Shown here: positions 17,573 through 26,259 of the stretch, one piece after another
Layout of the letters: every line of letters starts with the position of its first letter
How positions within the stretch are numbered: the stretch's first letter is position 1
Source of the DNA: an uncultured Alphaproteobacteria bacterium
GTDB lineage: Bacteria; Pseudomonadota; Alphaproteobacteria; HIMB59
DNA: 64,000 bases
Direction of reading: 5' to 3'
Assembly: GCA_902521155.1 (NCBI GenBank)
Contig: CABYQR010000001.1
Coordinates: 180,279-244,278 of the forward strand
Notes under the pieces: generated by a model
Seen by the model: the letters and a program-made list of their open reading frames with translations, nothing else
What the model was told of the DNA's origin: nothing
Database searches by the model: none
Translations under genes and position numbers: made by a program

Positions 17573-18766
17573 TTAAATGAATGTTAATATTTTTCTCGCA
17601 TACCAATCATGAAAGACATGAGTGGGCTCGTCCATTACAGGAGAAAAGCGACCTCCGTCAAAACCTTTGGCATATCGACCTTTTTGCATTCCCTCGACAA
17701 CAAAAATATCCTCCTCGAATACTGTTTTCCAAAGCTTCGCATTTTCTTGTCGAGTTTCTTGATATTCATCTGATAACATAGATTGATCAGAGTAATAAAT
17801 TTCAATATTTTCTCTTATTTTGCCAACTTCTAAAGGTTCAATAATAAGACTAAAAACATGGTCTTTTTGAACTCCTAATATTAAATTGGGAAACAAAACA
17901 ATATATTCTCCTTTTGTATCCCACTCAGAACCTAGATTTTGAAACTCTGTAAAATATTTTCCTGTTGAGTATTGAGGAATATATTTAGTACTAATCTGGC
18001 CTGAATAGTGTCCATACTCAACTATATTTTCATGGTCTTCCAATTTGGAGTAGCTATTAAGACCTGGATGAATCCAAGGGAGGTGATAGGACTCTAAATA
18101 ATTCTCTACAGCTAATTTCCAATTTGTATGAACATCAAGTTTGAAAGATGAATCGCTCATATCTGAATACATGGGTTGATCAAAAACCGTCCATCGATCT
18201 AACAAGGGTTTGTGAACTTCTTCAAATGGTGGCGCCATTCCATTGGGGTTGACGAAAATAATATCTCTCCAGATATGAGAGCGAACTTCAATTAATGATA
18301 ATTCACTTTTATCTATCTTGGAGTGGTAATTATAACCTGGCCCACCGATATGGGGAGTGGCTAGGACTTCTCCTGTTTGCTTGTAACACCACGAATGGTA
18401 AGGACATCGAATTGCGCCTTTTAAAATTGCAGGCTCTTCAATAAGTGTCATCCCTCGGTGACGACAAACATTTTGAAAAACACGAATTTTTTTATCTTGT
18501 GTGCTTCGAATTAATAAAAGAGGATTTTTAAAATAATTAACTGGCTTAACTGATCCAGGTTGGGGAAAATCTTTAACAAAACCTATAGCAAACCACCCTT
18601 TATTAAATAGATGTTCACCCTCCATCTCGAAGCACTCTTGCCTAATATAATAATCATTAGGTATGCCACGCGCTTCATGGATAGGCTTAAGACATTTTTT
18701 TAATTGATTTTTTTTAGGTATTAGAAATCTATCAATTTCAGTATTTGAATAACTGATTTTCTCCAT
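17573..18766 (-). CDS. Rieske [2Fe-2S] aromatic-ring-hydroxylating-type oxygenase, large subunit
   Basis: Oxygenase alpha subunit, 397 aa. The Rieske centre is CRHRGMTLIEEP...CPYHSW, giving Cys101, His103, Cys121 and His124. The mononuclear iron site is seen as ENYLESYHLPWIHPG near residue 215. It resembles choline/glycine-betaine/carnitine oxygenases rather than classical aromatic dioxygenases, but the substrate cannot be fixed. Reductase and beta subunits are not adjacent; the FNR gene 3 kb away is a possible partner. The neighbouring mcl-mtkAB and SAM-cycle genes make demethylation of a methylated amine attractive, as inference. Confidence 0.82.
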   Translation of the reverse strand: MEKISYSNTEIDRFLIPKKNQLKKCLKPIHEARGIPNDYYIRQECFEMEGEHLFNKGWFAIGFVKDFPQPGSVKPVNYFKNPLLLIRSTQDKKIRVFQNVCRHRGMTLIEEPAILKGAIRCPYHSWCYKQTGEVLATPHIGGPGYNYHSKIDKSELSLIEVRSHIWRDIIFVNPNGMAPPFEEVHKPLLDRWTVFDQPMYSDMSDSSFKLDVHTNWKLAVENYLESYHLPWIHPGLNSYSKLEDHENIVEYGHYSGQISTKYIPQYSTGKYFTEFQNLGSEWDTKGEYIVLFPNLILGVQKDHVFSLIIEPLEVGKIRENIEIYYSDQSMLSDEYQETRQENAKLWKTVFEEDIFVVEGMQKGRYAKGFDGGRFSPVMDEPTHVFHDWYARKILTFI

Positions 18767-18941
18767 AAGAAATCCTTATTTACTTCCTATTTCTATTTCA
18801 GATAAGCAACAATCAGCACATAAAATTATATATTTATCAAGATTTTTGACAAAATTCATAGAGATTTTCTCCAAATTATAGAAAAACTCTAATATAGAAT
18901 TTTATGGGTTTCTAGTTTAAAAAAACTGTAGGGAGAAATAA

Positions 18942-20036
18942 GTGGGGAAGAAAAAATTAAATTTTTTTGATTCAAGAGATAAATACTTATCTTTTATAAA
19001 CTCAACAAATGAGAAAAGTAAAATTGCTTTTGAAATTGCAACTTATTTAAAAAAGACAAAAATAAAAGGAGATGCTTTTAAGATCTTCGATGCAGGCACA
19101 GGAGATGGCACTATCATTTCAACCCTCTTATCAGCTGTTCATGATAAATTTCCAGAAGATCCCATAATAGTTGTTGGAAAAGAAATTAGTATAGATGATA
19201 TAAATGCCCTATTAAGCTACTTAGGATATAGATTTTATGAGCATAAAAATTTAGTTTTTTGTGTTACGAATGTTTCTTACCAAGATATCTACAACCAAAA
19301 TTTTGATGACTGTAATTTTTTAAAGAAAGAGTTAACTGGAAATTCTAGCTTTAGCTTCAATCAACAACTAATGAGTATGAGTGAAGTTATTAAGAAAAAT
19401 TGGGAATTAAAAGAAGATAGCACTTCAACAGTTTTAAGACCTAAACAAAAAAGTTTTATGGCTATTTATCGAAAAGATCAAAAAATATCATTAAATCATC
19501 TAATACCCAAAAATTTGAAGGACATACCAAAATTGTATGACTTTGTTATTGCCTCTCAAGCATTTCGTTTGCGATCACCCTACCAAAGGACTTTAAATTT
19601 AGTTCTATTACCCTTATTAAAAATGCTAGACAAGAAAGGTCAATTATTTTTTATTTATTCTTCTGGCAACGACTTTACTAAAAAAATTTTAAATCAATTT
19701 TTCCCTAAAATAACTCCATATCAATATAATGATCCTAGGGCCTTTATCTCCCATATTTCAAATAGTATTCCTAGTTTTAGGAAAAAATATAAAGTATCTG
19801 TATCGAGTTTTTTATTTTCATTTCTCAATATTTCTTTGTCATCAAAAAGGAAGTTTTCTCCCATGAATTCATTGGGGCTTTGGAATGCAATTACTTATGT
19901 TGGTCAAATATCTGAAGATGAGCAAAAAAAAATATCTATTAATGTAAATTTTCTAGATAAAATAAGCAATATCGCCAAGAAATTAAACTTAAAGTTTAAA
20001 GATAATATTTTGCATTTTCAAAAAAATAGTGAGTAG
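18942..20036 (+). CDS. Putative SAM-dependent methyltransferase-like protein
   Basis: Protein of 364 aa that I cannot assign to a named family. KIFDAGTGDGTII near residue 50 is a class I methyltransferase motif I, followed about 25 residues later by IIVVGKEIS, a plausible acidic-loop strand. The middle and C-terminal parts are Lys/Phe-rich without clear motifs; YDFVIASQAFRL and LLPLLKMLDKKGQLFFIYSSG look like the motif IV/post-IV strands of the same fold. The GTG start follows AGGGAG. It stands alone on the plus strand, divergent from the Rieske gene (175-bp gap) and convergent with trxA. Confidence 0.6.
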   Translation: MGKKKLNFFDSRDKYLSFINSTNEKSKIAFEIATYLKKTKIKGDAFKIFDAGTGDGTIISTLLSAVHDKFPEDPIIVVGKEISIDDINALLSYLGYRFYEHKNLVFCVTNVSYQDIYNQNFDDCNFLKKELTGNSSFSFNQQLMSMSEVIKKNWELKEDSTSTVLRPKQKSFMAIYRKDQKISLNHLIPKNLKDIPKLYDFVIASQAFRLRSPYQRTLNLVLLPLLKMLDKKGQLFFIYSSGNDFTKKILNQFFPKITPYQYNDPRAFISHISNSIPSFRKKYKVSVSSFLFSFLNISLSSKRKFSPMNSLGLWNAITYVGQISEDEQKKISINVNFLDKISNIAKKLNLKFKDNILHFQKNSE

Positions 20037-20039
20037 CCT

Positions 20040-20366
20040 TTAAAGGTGACTACTGACCCAGTTTTTTAAATCCTCTTCAGAGCTTAATCCAATTTTTGTG
20101 TCAGCTACAGATCCATTTTTAAATAACATAATGGTTGGAATACTTCTTATTCCAAAATTAGCTGGTGCTTGAGGATTTTCATCAATATTGATTTTTTTGA
20201 CTGCAACTTTTCCATCTAACTGGGATGCTACATTTTCTAAAATAGGACCCAAAGCTTTACAAGGACCGCACCATTCTGCCCAAAAATCCACTAAAATTGG
20301 TTGTTTATTTGAATCTTCAAGGACACTTTGCTGAAAATCAGCATCTTTAATTTGTTCAATAGCCAT
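20040..20366 (-). CDS. trxA: Thioredoxin
   Basis: Classical 108-aa thioredoxin with the redox motif WCGPC at residues 32-36 and the cis-proline region RSIPT near residue 75. It is a disulfide reductant in the cytoplasm and could serve the ribonucleotide reductase. It follows murU by 16 bp in the tsaE-amgK-murU-trxA run. In many alphaproteobacteria addB and addA lie between murU and trxA; they are absent here. Confidence 0.96.
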   Translation of the reverse strand: MAIEQIKDADFQQSVLEDSNKQPILVDFWAEWCGPCKALGPILENVASQLDGKVAVKKINIDENPQAPANFGIRSIPTIMLFKNGSVADTKIGLSSEEDLKNWVSSHL

Positions 20367-20382
20367 AGTTTTAATATGGGAT

Positions 20383-21027
20383 TTATTTTTGATATTTCAA
20401 ATATAATTCCTTAGTACCTATATGTGGATTAAATGTCGATGTTTCATATCCGTATAGTTTATTTCTCTGAGAGCAATCTTTCCAATATTTTGGTATATCA
20501 AATATTTCTATATAGGAGTTTAGAGCGCCGTGTCTTAGAAAATGACAACCTTGGAATTGTGTATTCTTCTTTATGGGTGGGAAATTTATTGTGGAGTTAT
20601 TAGAAATATCTAGATCAAGAAAATTACTTTTTGAATTAATTAACAAAAGATTCTCAACTAAATTATTTTTTTGGAAAAAGCTCATAGCATTTTTAATTTC
20701 TAATTTAAATTCAGGTTGCCAAAGATTATCAGTATTTAAAATAAAAATATCTTGATTTTGGATTTTTTTTATTCCTCCTCCAGTGCCAAGTATCTTTACC
20801 TCATGAGAGATTTTAATATGAGGATGATTTTGTTTTAAAAATCTATCAAGAATATGAGCTTGGTAGTGTGTATTGACGAAAATATTATTAAACGATAAAC
20901 CCTCTATAAGTTCAATTGCATATTTTATTAAAGGTTTCTGATTTACACTTAGCAAAGGTTTTGGAGTTTTTTCAGTTAAGTTGCCCATCCGTGAACCAAA
21001 GCCTGCAGCAAGAATAAGAGCATCCAT
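20383..21027 (-). CDS. murU: Nucleotidyltransferase, N-acetylmuramate-1-phosphate uridylyltransferase type
   Basis: Sugar-phosphate nucleotidyltransferase of 214 aa. LILAAGFGSRMGNLTEKTPKPLLSV is the NTP-binding signature, and FILNTDNLW gives the metal Asp. It starts directly at the amgK stop. In peptidoglycan recycling AmgK makes MurNAc-1-P and MurU makes UDP-MurNAc; the pairing with the kinase next door supports this rather than a mannose-1-P role. The length is typical of MurU. Confidence 0.85.
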   Translation of the reverse strand: MDALILAAGFGSRMGNLTEKTPKPLLSVNQKPLIKYAIELIEGLSFNNIFVNTHYQAHILDRFLKQNHPHIKISHEVKILGTGGGIKKIQNQDIFILNTDNLWQPEFKLEIKNAMSFFQKNNLVENLLLINSKSNFLDLDISNNSTINFPPIKKNTQFQGCHFLRHGALNSYIEIFDIPKYWKDCSQRNKLYGYETSTFNPHIGTKELYLKYQK

Positions 21028-21996
21028 TTATTTCGTTTTTTTGTAAACTTCCTCAAAGAGCTCACGAAGATCCCAAAATCTGAGATATTCCACATGCTTG
21101 AAAATTTGAGTCCATGTAGCTTTTCGGTATTTTTTTAAATATTGGGGTTTGCCACTTCTATAAAGATTGATCCAATTTCCCAGTATTCTCAAATTTCTAG
21201 CTAAGCTAACGAGATGAATATCATAAATAGTTTGTTTAAGGGGTTGATTACATTTTTTAGCGTATTCTTTAATACATCTATTCTCTACTTTTGATGAGTA
21301 TTGTCGACGTGCATCGAAGATTAGTGAGGCAATATCAAGGCAAGGGTGATTGTAGTGAAGGTCTTGATGATCGATGACAAATATTTTTCTTTTATAATAA
21401 ATGAGGTTCTCAAGAAAAAAATCACCATGCGCTAACCTTGGCTTATATTTAGTAATCTTTTCGAGGTTTTTTTTTAGGGATAACTGTATGAGCCGATTCA
21501 AATAATATCCTATTTGGATCTTATGATCAAAATATCCAATATATGTTTCTATTCCTTTTAAGGCATCTTTCATTAAATTAGTATGGGTCTTCTCAGGGAT
21601 ACCTGAAAATTTTTTTCTTGGCTTTTGAAGATGAATGATGTTTTGAAGTGCCCTAGGAAGAATAGTTTTTATTTCTTCTCTTTTAAAATATTTTGAGGAG
21701 TTATTTGTTGGGTAGTAATCCATTAATAAATACTTTAGAGATTTATTTTCTTCTAGGATCCTAGGTGTCAATAATCCTTGGGACTCGAGAACTTTATCTG
21801 CTCTGAGATATCTTAAAAACTCAGAGGGGTTATTTTGAAAAGATAACATTAAAAACTTTTGATTAGCAGTTTTACAAAGTTGAAATATTTTATTAGATGC
21901 ATCTTTGTTAAAAATGAGTTTTCCACCTGTTCGAATATTTTTTCGAGCTAATTGTTTTTTGATCTTAGATAAGTTTATTGGATTTGTTGAAGCCAT
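21028..21996 (-). CDS. amgK: Aminoglycoside phosphotransferase-fold sugar kinase (AmgK-like)
   Basis: APH/choline-kinase fold, 322 aa. LAHGDFFLENLIYY carries the catalytic HxDxxxxN pattern and FVIDHQDL the metal-binding Asp. Its position between tsaE and murU matches AmgK, the anomeric MurNAc/GlcNAc kinase of cell-wall recycling. The start overlaps the end of tsaE by 22 bp. The product is rich in Lys/Arg and diverged, so sugar specificity is inferred from context. Confidence 0.8.
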   Translation of the reverse strand: MASTNPINLSKIKKQLARKNIRTGGKLIFNKDASNKIFQLCKTANQKFLMLSFQNNPSEFLRYLRADKVLESQGLLTPRILEENKSLKYLLMDYYPTNNSSKYFKREEIKTILPRALQNIIHLQKPRKKFSGIPEKTHTNLMKDALKGIETYIGYFDHKIQIGYYLNRLIQLSLKKNLEKITKYKPRLAHGDFFLENLIYYKRKIFVIDHQDLHYNHPCLDIASLIFDARRQYSSKVENRCIKEYAKKCNQPLKQTIYDIHLVSLARNLRILGNWINLYRSGKPQYLKKYRKATWTQIFKHVEYLRFWDLRELFEEVYKKTK

Positions 21997-22427
21997 TTTG
22001 TATTTTGAGATTGTATATCAATAATTCTTTTTGTTTTTTCTATTTCAATCTTAATAAACAAGGCCTCTTGATAGTATCTTTTTTTGAGACTATTGAGAGG
22101 CCATTCTATTATGAGGCAGTGATCCATCATATAATCCTCTAAATCAATATTAATGTTATTTTCGACTTGATAAAAATCAAAATGAACTAAGTTTACTTGT
22201 TTTAAATGATAGTGATTTTCTCTTTGATATGTAGGGCTGCCCTGAAAATGAAAATTTACTTCATTAATATCTGATAGTGTCTTAATCAAGTGTCGCGTAA
22301 ATGTCGTTTTGCCAGAGCCCATCTCTCCTTCAACAAAGATTATTTGTTTGGAGGCCAATGTAGGTGCCAACTTCTGCGTTATAGCAGAGAGTTGTTCTTC
22401 TCGTTGAACTAAAAAGTGAAGATTCAA
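21975..22427 (-). CDS. tsaE: tRNA threonylcarbamoyladenosine biosynthesis ATPase
   Basis: 150-aa P-loop ATPase required with TsaB/TsaD for t6A37 of tRNA. VEGEMGSGKTTFTRHLI near residue 35 is the Walker A (usual form GDLGAGKTT). GSPTYQRENHY and LVHFDFYQVE match the conserved SPTF and H.D.YR regions. IIEWPL is the late motif. It directly follows metK and overlaps amgK. Confidence 0.9.
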   Translation of the reverse strand: MNLHFLVQREEQLSAITQKLAPTLASKQIIFVEGEMGSGKTTFTRHLIKTLSDINEVNFHFQGSPTYQRENHYHLKQVNLVHFDFYQVENNINIDLEDYMMDHCLIIEWPLNSLKKRYYQEALFIKIEIEKTKRIIDIQSQNTKWLQQIQ

Positions 22428-23600
22428 TTATGCCAATGACTTGAAGTCAGAGACAAGATCTAACGCTTCCCATGAAAAAGCACCCGTACTACTATTATGA
22501 GATCTTCCAAAGTGTCCATAAGCTGCTGTCTGTTCGTAAATAGGCTTATTTAATTGAAGTTTTTCTCTTATTCCTTTTGGAGAAAGGTTCATTATCTCAG
22601 GGATAGCTGCTTCAATTTTTGCCTCATCAATAGTATTGGTTCCTTGAGTATTTACATAAATAGACAAAGGTTTTGCAACTCCGATGGCATAGGATAGCTG
22701 GATAGTGCACTGAGTACTTAAACCTGCAGCTACAATGTTTTTAGCTAGGTATCGAGATGCGTAAGCTGCCGAACGATCAACCTTGGTAGGGTCTTTACCT
22801 GAGAAGGCTCCACCCCCATGAGGGGCTGCGCCACCATATGTATCGACAATAATTTTCCTTCCCGTTAAGCCTGTGTCTCCATCTGGTCCACCAATAACGA
22901 AGTTACCCGTTGGGTTAACATAATACTCTTTGTCATCTAGATCTTTTAATAACTCTTCAGGGATAGAATTTTTTAGAGCAGGGTTGACGATTTCTTTTAC
23001 ATCACTTGGGGAAAGTCCCTCTGCATGTTGTGTAGATATCACCACTGATGTGACAGCATTGGGTTTGCCATCAACATACTTCAGGGTAACTTGACTTTTT
23101 GAGTCAGGTTCCAAGCCCTTCATGCTACCATTTTTTCTTCCCTTAGCCATTAGCTCTAAAATTTTATGAGAATAGTAAATAGGGGCTGGCATTAATTCTG
23201 GTGTTTCAGTACAAGCATACCCAAACATAATTCCTTGATCTCCCGCGCCTTCGTCCTTGTCAGATGAAGAGTCTACACCCATAGCTATGTCAGCTGACTG
23301 TCCATGAAGAAGATATTGAACATCTGCAGTTTGCCAATGAAATCCCTCTTGTTCATAACCTATATCTTTAATACAATTTCTAACTTTTGAGATTATCTCT
23401 TCTTTATCTTCTTGAACAGGGCCTCTAATTTCACCTGATAAAACTACTTTGTTAGTCGTAGTGAGTGTTTCACAAGCTACTCTTGCGAAAGGATCTTTTG
23501 CAATAAAATGATCCACCACTGCATCAGAAATACGATCAGAAACCTTATCAGGGTGGCCTTCAGAAACAGACTCAGATGTAAAAATAAAATCTTTTCTCAT
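22428..23600 (-). CDS. metK: S-adenosylmethionine synthetase
   Basis: Forms SAM from methionine and ATP. Signatures [16 protein letters not shown] at the N-terminus, [12 protein letters not shown] near residue 117 and [19 protein letters not shown] near residue 260 are intact. Length 390 aa is normal. It lies 2 bp after ahcY, so the SAM-forming and SAH-clearing enzymes are co-transcribed. I saw no SAM riboswitch structure before it. Confidence 0.98.
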   Translation of the reverse strand: MRKDFIFTSESVSEGHPDKVSDRISDAVVDHFIAKDPFARVACETLTTTNKVVLSGEIRGPVQEDKEEIISKVRNCIKDIGYEQEGFHWQTADVQYLLHGQSADIAMGVDSSSDKDEGAGDQGIMFGYACTETPELMPAPIYYSHKILELMAKGRKNGSMKGLEPDSKSQVTLKYVDGKPNAVTSVVISTQHAEGLSPSDVKEIVNPALKNSIPEELLKDLDDKEYYVNPTGNFVIGGPDGDTGLTGRKIIVDTYGGAAPHGGGAFSGKDPTKVDRSAAYASRYLAKNIVAAGLSTQCTIQLSYAIGVAKPLSIYVNTQGTNTIDEAKIEAAIPEIMNLSPKGIREKLQLNKPIYEQTAAYGHFGRSHNSSTGAFSWEALDLVSDFKSLA

Positions 23601-23602
23601 GA

Positions 23603-24883
23603 TTAATACCTATATGTATCTTTCTTGAATGGTCCTTGATTTTCAATACCTAAATAATCACTTTGATCTTTGGACATTTGGGTCAGCTTAGCACCAACTT
23701 TTTCTAAATGAAACATTGCAACCATTTCATCTAATTTTTTTGGTAAAACATAAACTTTATTTTCATAATTTTTATAATTTTCCCACAGCTCTATTTGAGC
23801 TAATACCTGATTAGAAAATGATGCGCTCATAACAAAACTTGGGTGTCCGGTTGCGTTACCAAGATTTACTAATCTTCCTTTTGAAAGAATAATCAGCTTC
23901 TTACCATCTGGAAAGGTTACCTGATCTACTTGAGGCTTAATTTCTTCCCATTTGTAATTTTGTAAATCATCAATTTGGATTTCGTTATCAAAGTGTCCAA
24001 TATTACAAACTATTGCGCGATCTTTCATTTTTCTCATATGGTCTTGAGTAATAATATCTTTGTTACCCGTAGCAGTAACAAAAATATCTGCATATTGGCA
24101 TGCATCATCCATAGTTACAACTTCGTAACCTTCCATTGCTGCTTGTAGGGCACAAATTGGATCAACTTCAGTTACTTGAACTCTGGCACCAGCCCCTCGA
24201 AGACTTGCAGCGCTTCCTTTGCCTACATCTCCGAAGCCGCAAACGACTGCAACCTTACCTGCCATCATTACATCAGTACCTCTACGAATACCATCAACTA
24301 AACTTTCTTTACATCCATATAGATTATCAAACTTACTTTTCGTTACAGAGTCATTTACATTAATGGCAGGAACCTGAAGAGACCCTTTTGATGCCATTTG
24401 CTCTAATCGAAGAACACCTGTCGTGGTTTCCTCTGAGAGTCCTTTTACATTCTTTAAAAGTTCCGGATATTTTTCGTGCATACGAAGAGTCAAATCTCCA
24501 CCATCATCTAAAATCATATTGGGCACCCAACCGTCAGCCTCAATTGTTTGGTCAATGCACCACCAAAATTCTTCTTCATCCATTCCCTTCCAAGCAAAAA
24601 CTGGAGTTCCTGATTGTGCAACCGCAGCAGCGGCATGGTCTTGGGTTGAATAAATATTACACGAGCTCCATCGACATTTAGCACCAAGTGCTACGAGTGT
24701 TTCGATTAGAACAGCTGTTTGAATAGTCATATGCAAACAGCCCATAATATTTGCTCCAGCTAAAGGTTTTGATTCACCATATTGCTCGCGAATTGCCATT
24801 AATCCTGGCATTTCCGTCTCAGCTATTTCTATTTCTTGTCTCCCAAATGCGTGTTGAGATATGTCTTTTACTTTGTAATCCAT
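23603..24883 (-). CDS. ahcY: Adenosylhomocysteinase (SAH hydrolase)
   Basis: NAD-dependent hydrolase that splits S-adenosylhomocysteine to adenosine and homocysteine. [32 protein letters not shown] (NAD loop) and the C-terminal [20 protein letters not shown] are typical. An AAAGGAGGATTTA ribosome site precedes the ATG, among the strongest in the window. The adenosine kinase gene upstream would remove its adenosine product. Confidence 0.98.
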   Translation of the reverse strand: MDYKVKDISQHAFGRQEIEIAETEMPGLMAIREQYGESKPLAGANIMGCLHMTIQTAVLIETLVALGAKCRWSSCNIYSTQDHAAAAVAQSGTPVFAWKGMDEEEFWWCIDQTIEADGWVPNMILDDGGDLTLRMHEKYPELLKNVKGLSEETTTGVLRLEQMASKGSLQVPAINVNDSVTKSKFDNLYGCKESLVDGIRRGTDVMMAGKVAVVCGFGDVGKGSAASLRGAGARVQVTEVDPICALQAAMEGYEVVTMDDACQYADIFVTATGNKDIITQDHMRKMKDRAIVCNIGHFDNEIQIDDLQNYKWEEIKPQVDQVTFPDGKKLIILSKGRLVNLGNATGHPSFVMSASFSNQVLAQIELWENYKNYENKVYVLPKKLDEMVAMFHLEKVGAKLTQMSKDQSDYLGIENQGPFKKDTYRY

Positions 24884-24938
24884 TAAATCCTCCTTTTAGC
24901 TAGATTGTTAAAAATAAAATATTTTTTATTGAATGTCT

Positions 24939-25907
24939 TCATGATCTTTTAACTCTGGGTCCAAGCTGTTGAATAACCTCAACTGCTCTCGTATTACCAT
25001 TTTTCAAAGCCTCATCGATAGTCTTTCCTGATAGATAAAAGTCTAAAAAACCTGCCGCAAAATTATCACCTGCTCCGGTTGTATCTAAAACATTTTCTAC
25101 TTTCTCAACAGATTGGTGATTTACCTCTTCATTAAAAAAATAAAAAGCTCCCTCAGCCCCTGAAGTCATTACTACTTTTTTTCCAAAGGCTTTAAAAAAT
25201 AAGCCAACATCTGCCATAGTCTCACATTGACAAAACATCTTTGCTTCATCAAAGTTACAAAATACTAAGTCTACATTTTTAGCAATGAAGTCTTTTAGCT
25301 CATCTCTATGTCTATCTACACAAAAAGGGTCAGAAAGAGAAAGGGATGTTTCTATATTTTTATTTTTAGCCATATCGCCAAATTTTCGTAAAGTTTTTTT
25401 AGTTAAGTCGTGATCCCAAAGATATGACTCCATATAAATGTGATCAATGTCTTTTAAAATTTCTTCATTGATTTCTTCTGGATTTAATTGTGAACCTATG
25501 CCGATGTGAGTTGCCATAGTTCTTTCACCATCAGGTGATACTAAAATATTACAACACCCAGTGGGTAATTCATTTTTTTTCATAATACCTTGAAATAATA
25601 TATTTGCTTTTTGTAAATCTTTAATAAAGGCATTGCCATACTCATCATCATTAACTTTCCCATAAAAGCTTGCTTCATGAGAACCAAAGTTAAGCTCGTG
25701 AACTGTATTACAAACCGACCCCCCAGAGGTCATTAGTGGGGTACTAAAGCTAGATCTAATTTTTTGAATCTGAGACTCTTCTATCAAAGTCATTGAGCCT
25801 TTTGATAGCTCTAATTTACTTATTACGTCGTCATCTACTTGACAAATAACATCTACAAGCGCTGTTCCTACACCTAGAATTTTTTTCACTAGATGAAAAT
25901 AAGGCAT
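24939..25907 (-). CDS. Adenosine kinase-like PfkB-family kinase
   Basis: Ribokinase-fold sugar kinase. VGTALVDVICQV opens the protein, SGGSVCNTVHEL is the substrate region, and DTTGAGDNFAAGFL near the C-terminus carries the catalytic Asp and anion hole. The ORF runs to 25958, but the homologous region starts at ILGVGTA, so I take ATG 25907; GTG 25889 is also possible, and none has a clear Shine-Dalgarno sequence. Adjacent ahcY and metK support adenosine as the substrate. The 54-bp gap to ahcY shows no riboswitch. Confidence 0.85.
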   Translation of the reverse strand: MPYFHLVKKILGVGTALVDVICQVDDDVISKLELSKGSMTLIEESQIQKIRSSFSTPLMTSGGSVCNTVHELNFGSHEASFYGKVNDDEYGNAFIKDLQKANILFQGIMKKNELPTGCCNILVSPDGERTMATHIGIGSQLNPEEINEEILKDIDHIYMESYLWDHDLTKKTLRKFGDMAKNKNIETSLSLSDPFCVDRHRDELKDFIAKNVDLVFCNFDEAKMFCQCETMADVGLFFKAFGKKVVMTSGAEGAFYFFNEEVNHQSVEKVENVLDTTGAGDNFAAGFLDFYLSGKTIDEALKNGNTRAVEVIQQLGPRVKRS

Positions 25908-26101
25908 TTTATTGTGAGATCTATTAAAAAATGGTTTTTTGATATGAAAGTTATACATAAATGGAGATGGGTTTTTTCAATCGGTTTAATCGAATCTAGG
26001 CTTTGAGAAAGAACCACGAAAGTAATGTGAATTAAAGGTTTTAGGAACATATTCGCATATAAAAAAAAATTATTAGAAACCTGTGTATATTTCCAAATAA
26101 A

Positions 26102-26119
26102 TTGTGAATTGAATCACAA
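26102..26119. promoter_or_regulatory. CRP/FNR-family-like binding site upstream of nrdA
   Basis: TTGTGA-N6-TCACAA is a perfect dyad that fits the CRP consensus TGTGA-N6-TCACA. It lies about 140 bp upstream of the chosen nrdA start and about 195 bp from the adenosine kinase gene. Which gene it would control is unclear. Confidence 0.45.
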
Positions 26120-26208
26120 AATTCTATTTGAATTTATTGGGTTTTAAGAATTTAATAAAAATAATTTGACTAGCTTTGTCTATAGATTGTATAGTCACTA
26201 GGCAAAAG

Positions 26209-26224
26209 ACACTAGATCTAGTAT
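26209..26224. promoter_or_regulatory. Candidate NrdR box upstream of nrdA
   Basis: ACACTAGATCTAGTAT contains the perfect palindrome ACTAGATCTAGT and fits the NrdR-box pattern acaCwAnATnTwGtgt with a few outer mismatches. It lies 35 bp before the nrdA ATG. NrdR boxes usually come in pairs about three helical turns apart; an imperfect dyad centred about 30 bp upstream may be the second. No nrdR gene is in the window. Confidence 0.45.
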
Positions 26225-26259
26225 TTTTTGCAGATATACACAGTAACTTGGTAGGTAGA

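Larger units (their letters stand above)
25908..26259. other. Divergent intergenic region (adenosine kinase / nrdA)
   Basis: About 350 bp without a gene, the largest gap in the window. It holds a CRP-like palindrome, an imperfect CTATA-N5-TATAG dyad near 26180-26194 and a 12-bp palindrome near 26211. The ORF track extends nrdA into this region, but the start at 26260 leaves these dyads in the promoter. No tRNA or riboswitch fold was recognised. Confidence 0.55.

Noticed and set aside
24136-24681. Overlapping plus-strand ORFs inside ahcY
   Set aside because: Shadows of the adenosylhomocysteinase coding sequence, with no ribosome site or recognisable domain.
24884-24938. SAM/SAH riboswitch before ahcY-metK
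   Set aside because: The gap is too short and AT-rich, and I see no conserved riboswitch core.
26176-26259. N-terminal extension of nrdA from the ORF track
   Set aside because: The extra 28 residues lack family similarity and cover candidate operator palindromes; ATG 26260 has a better ribosome site.
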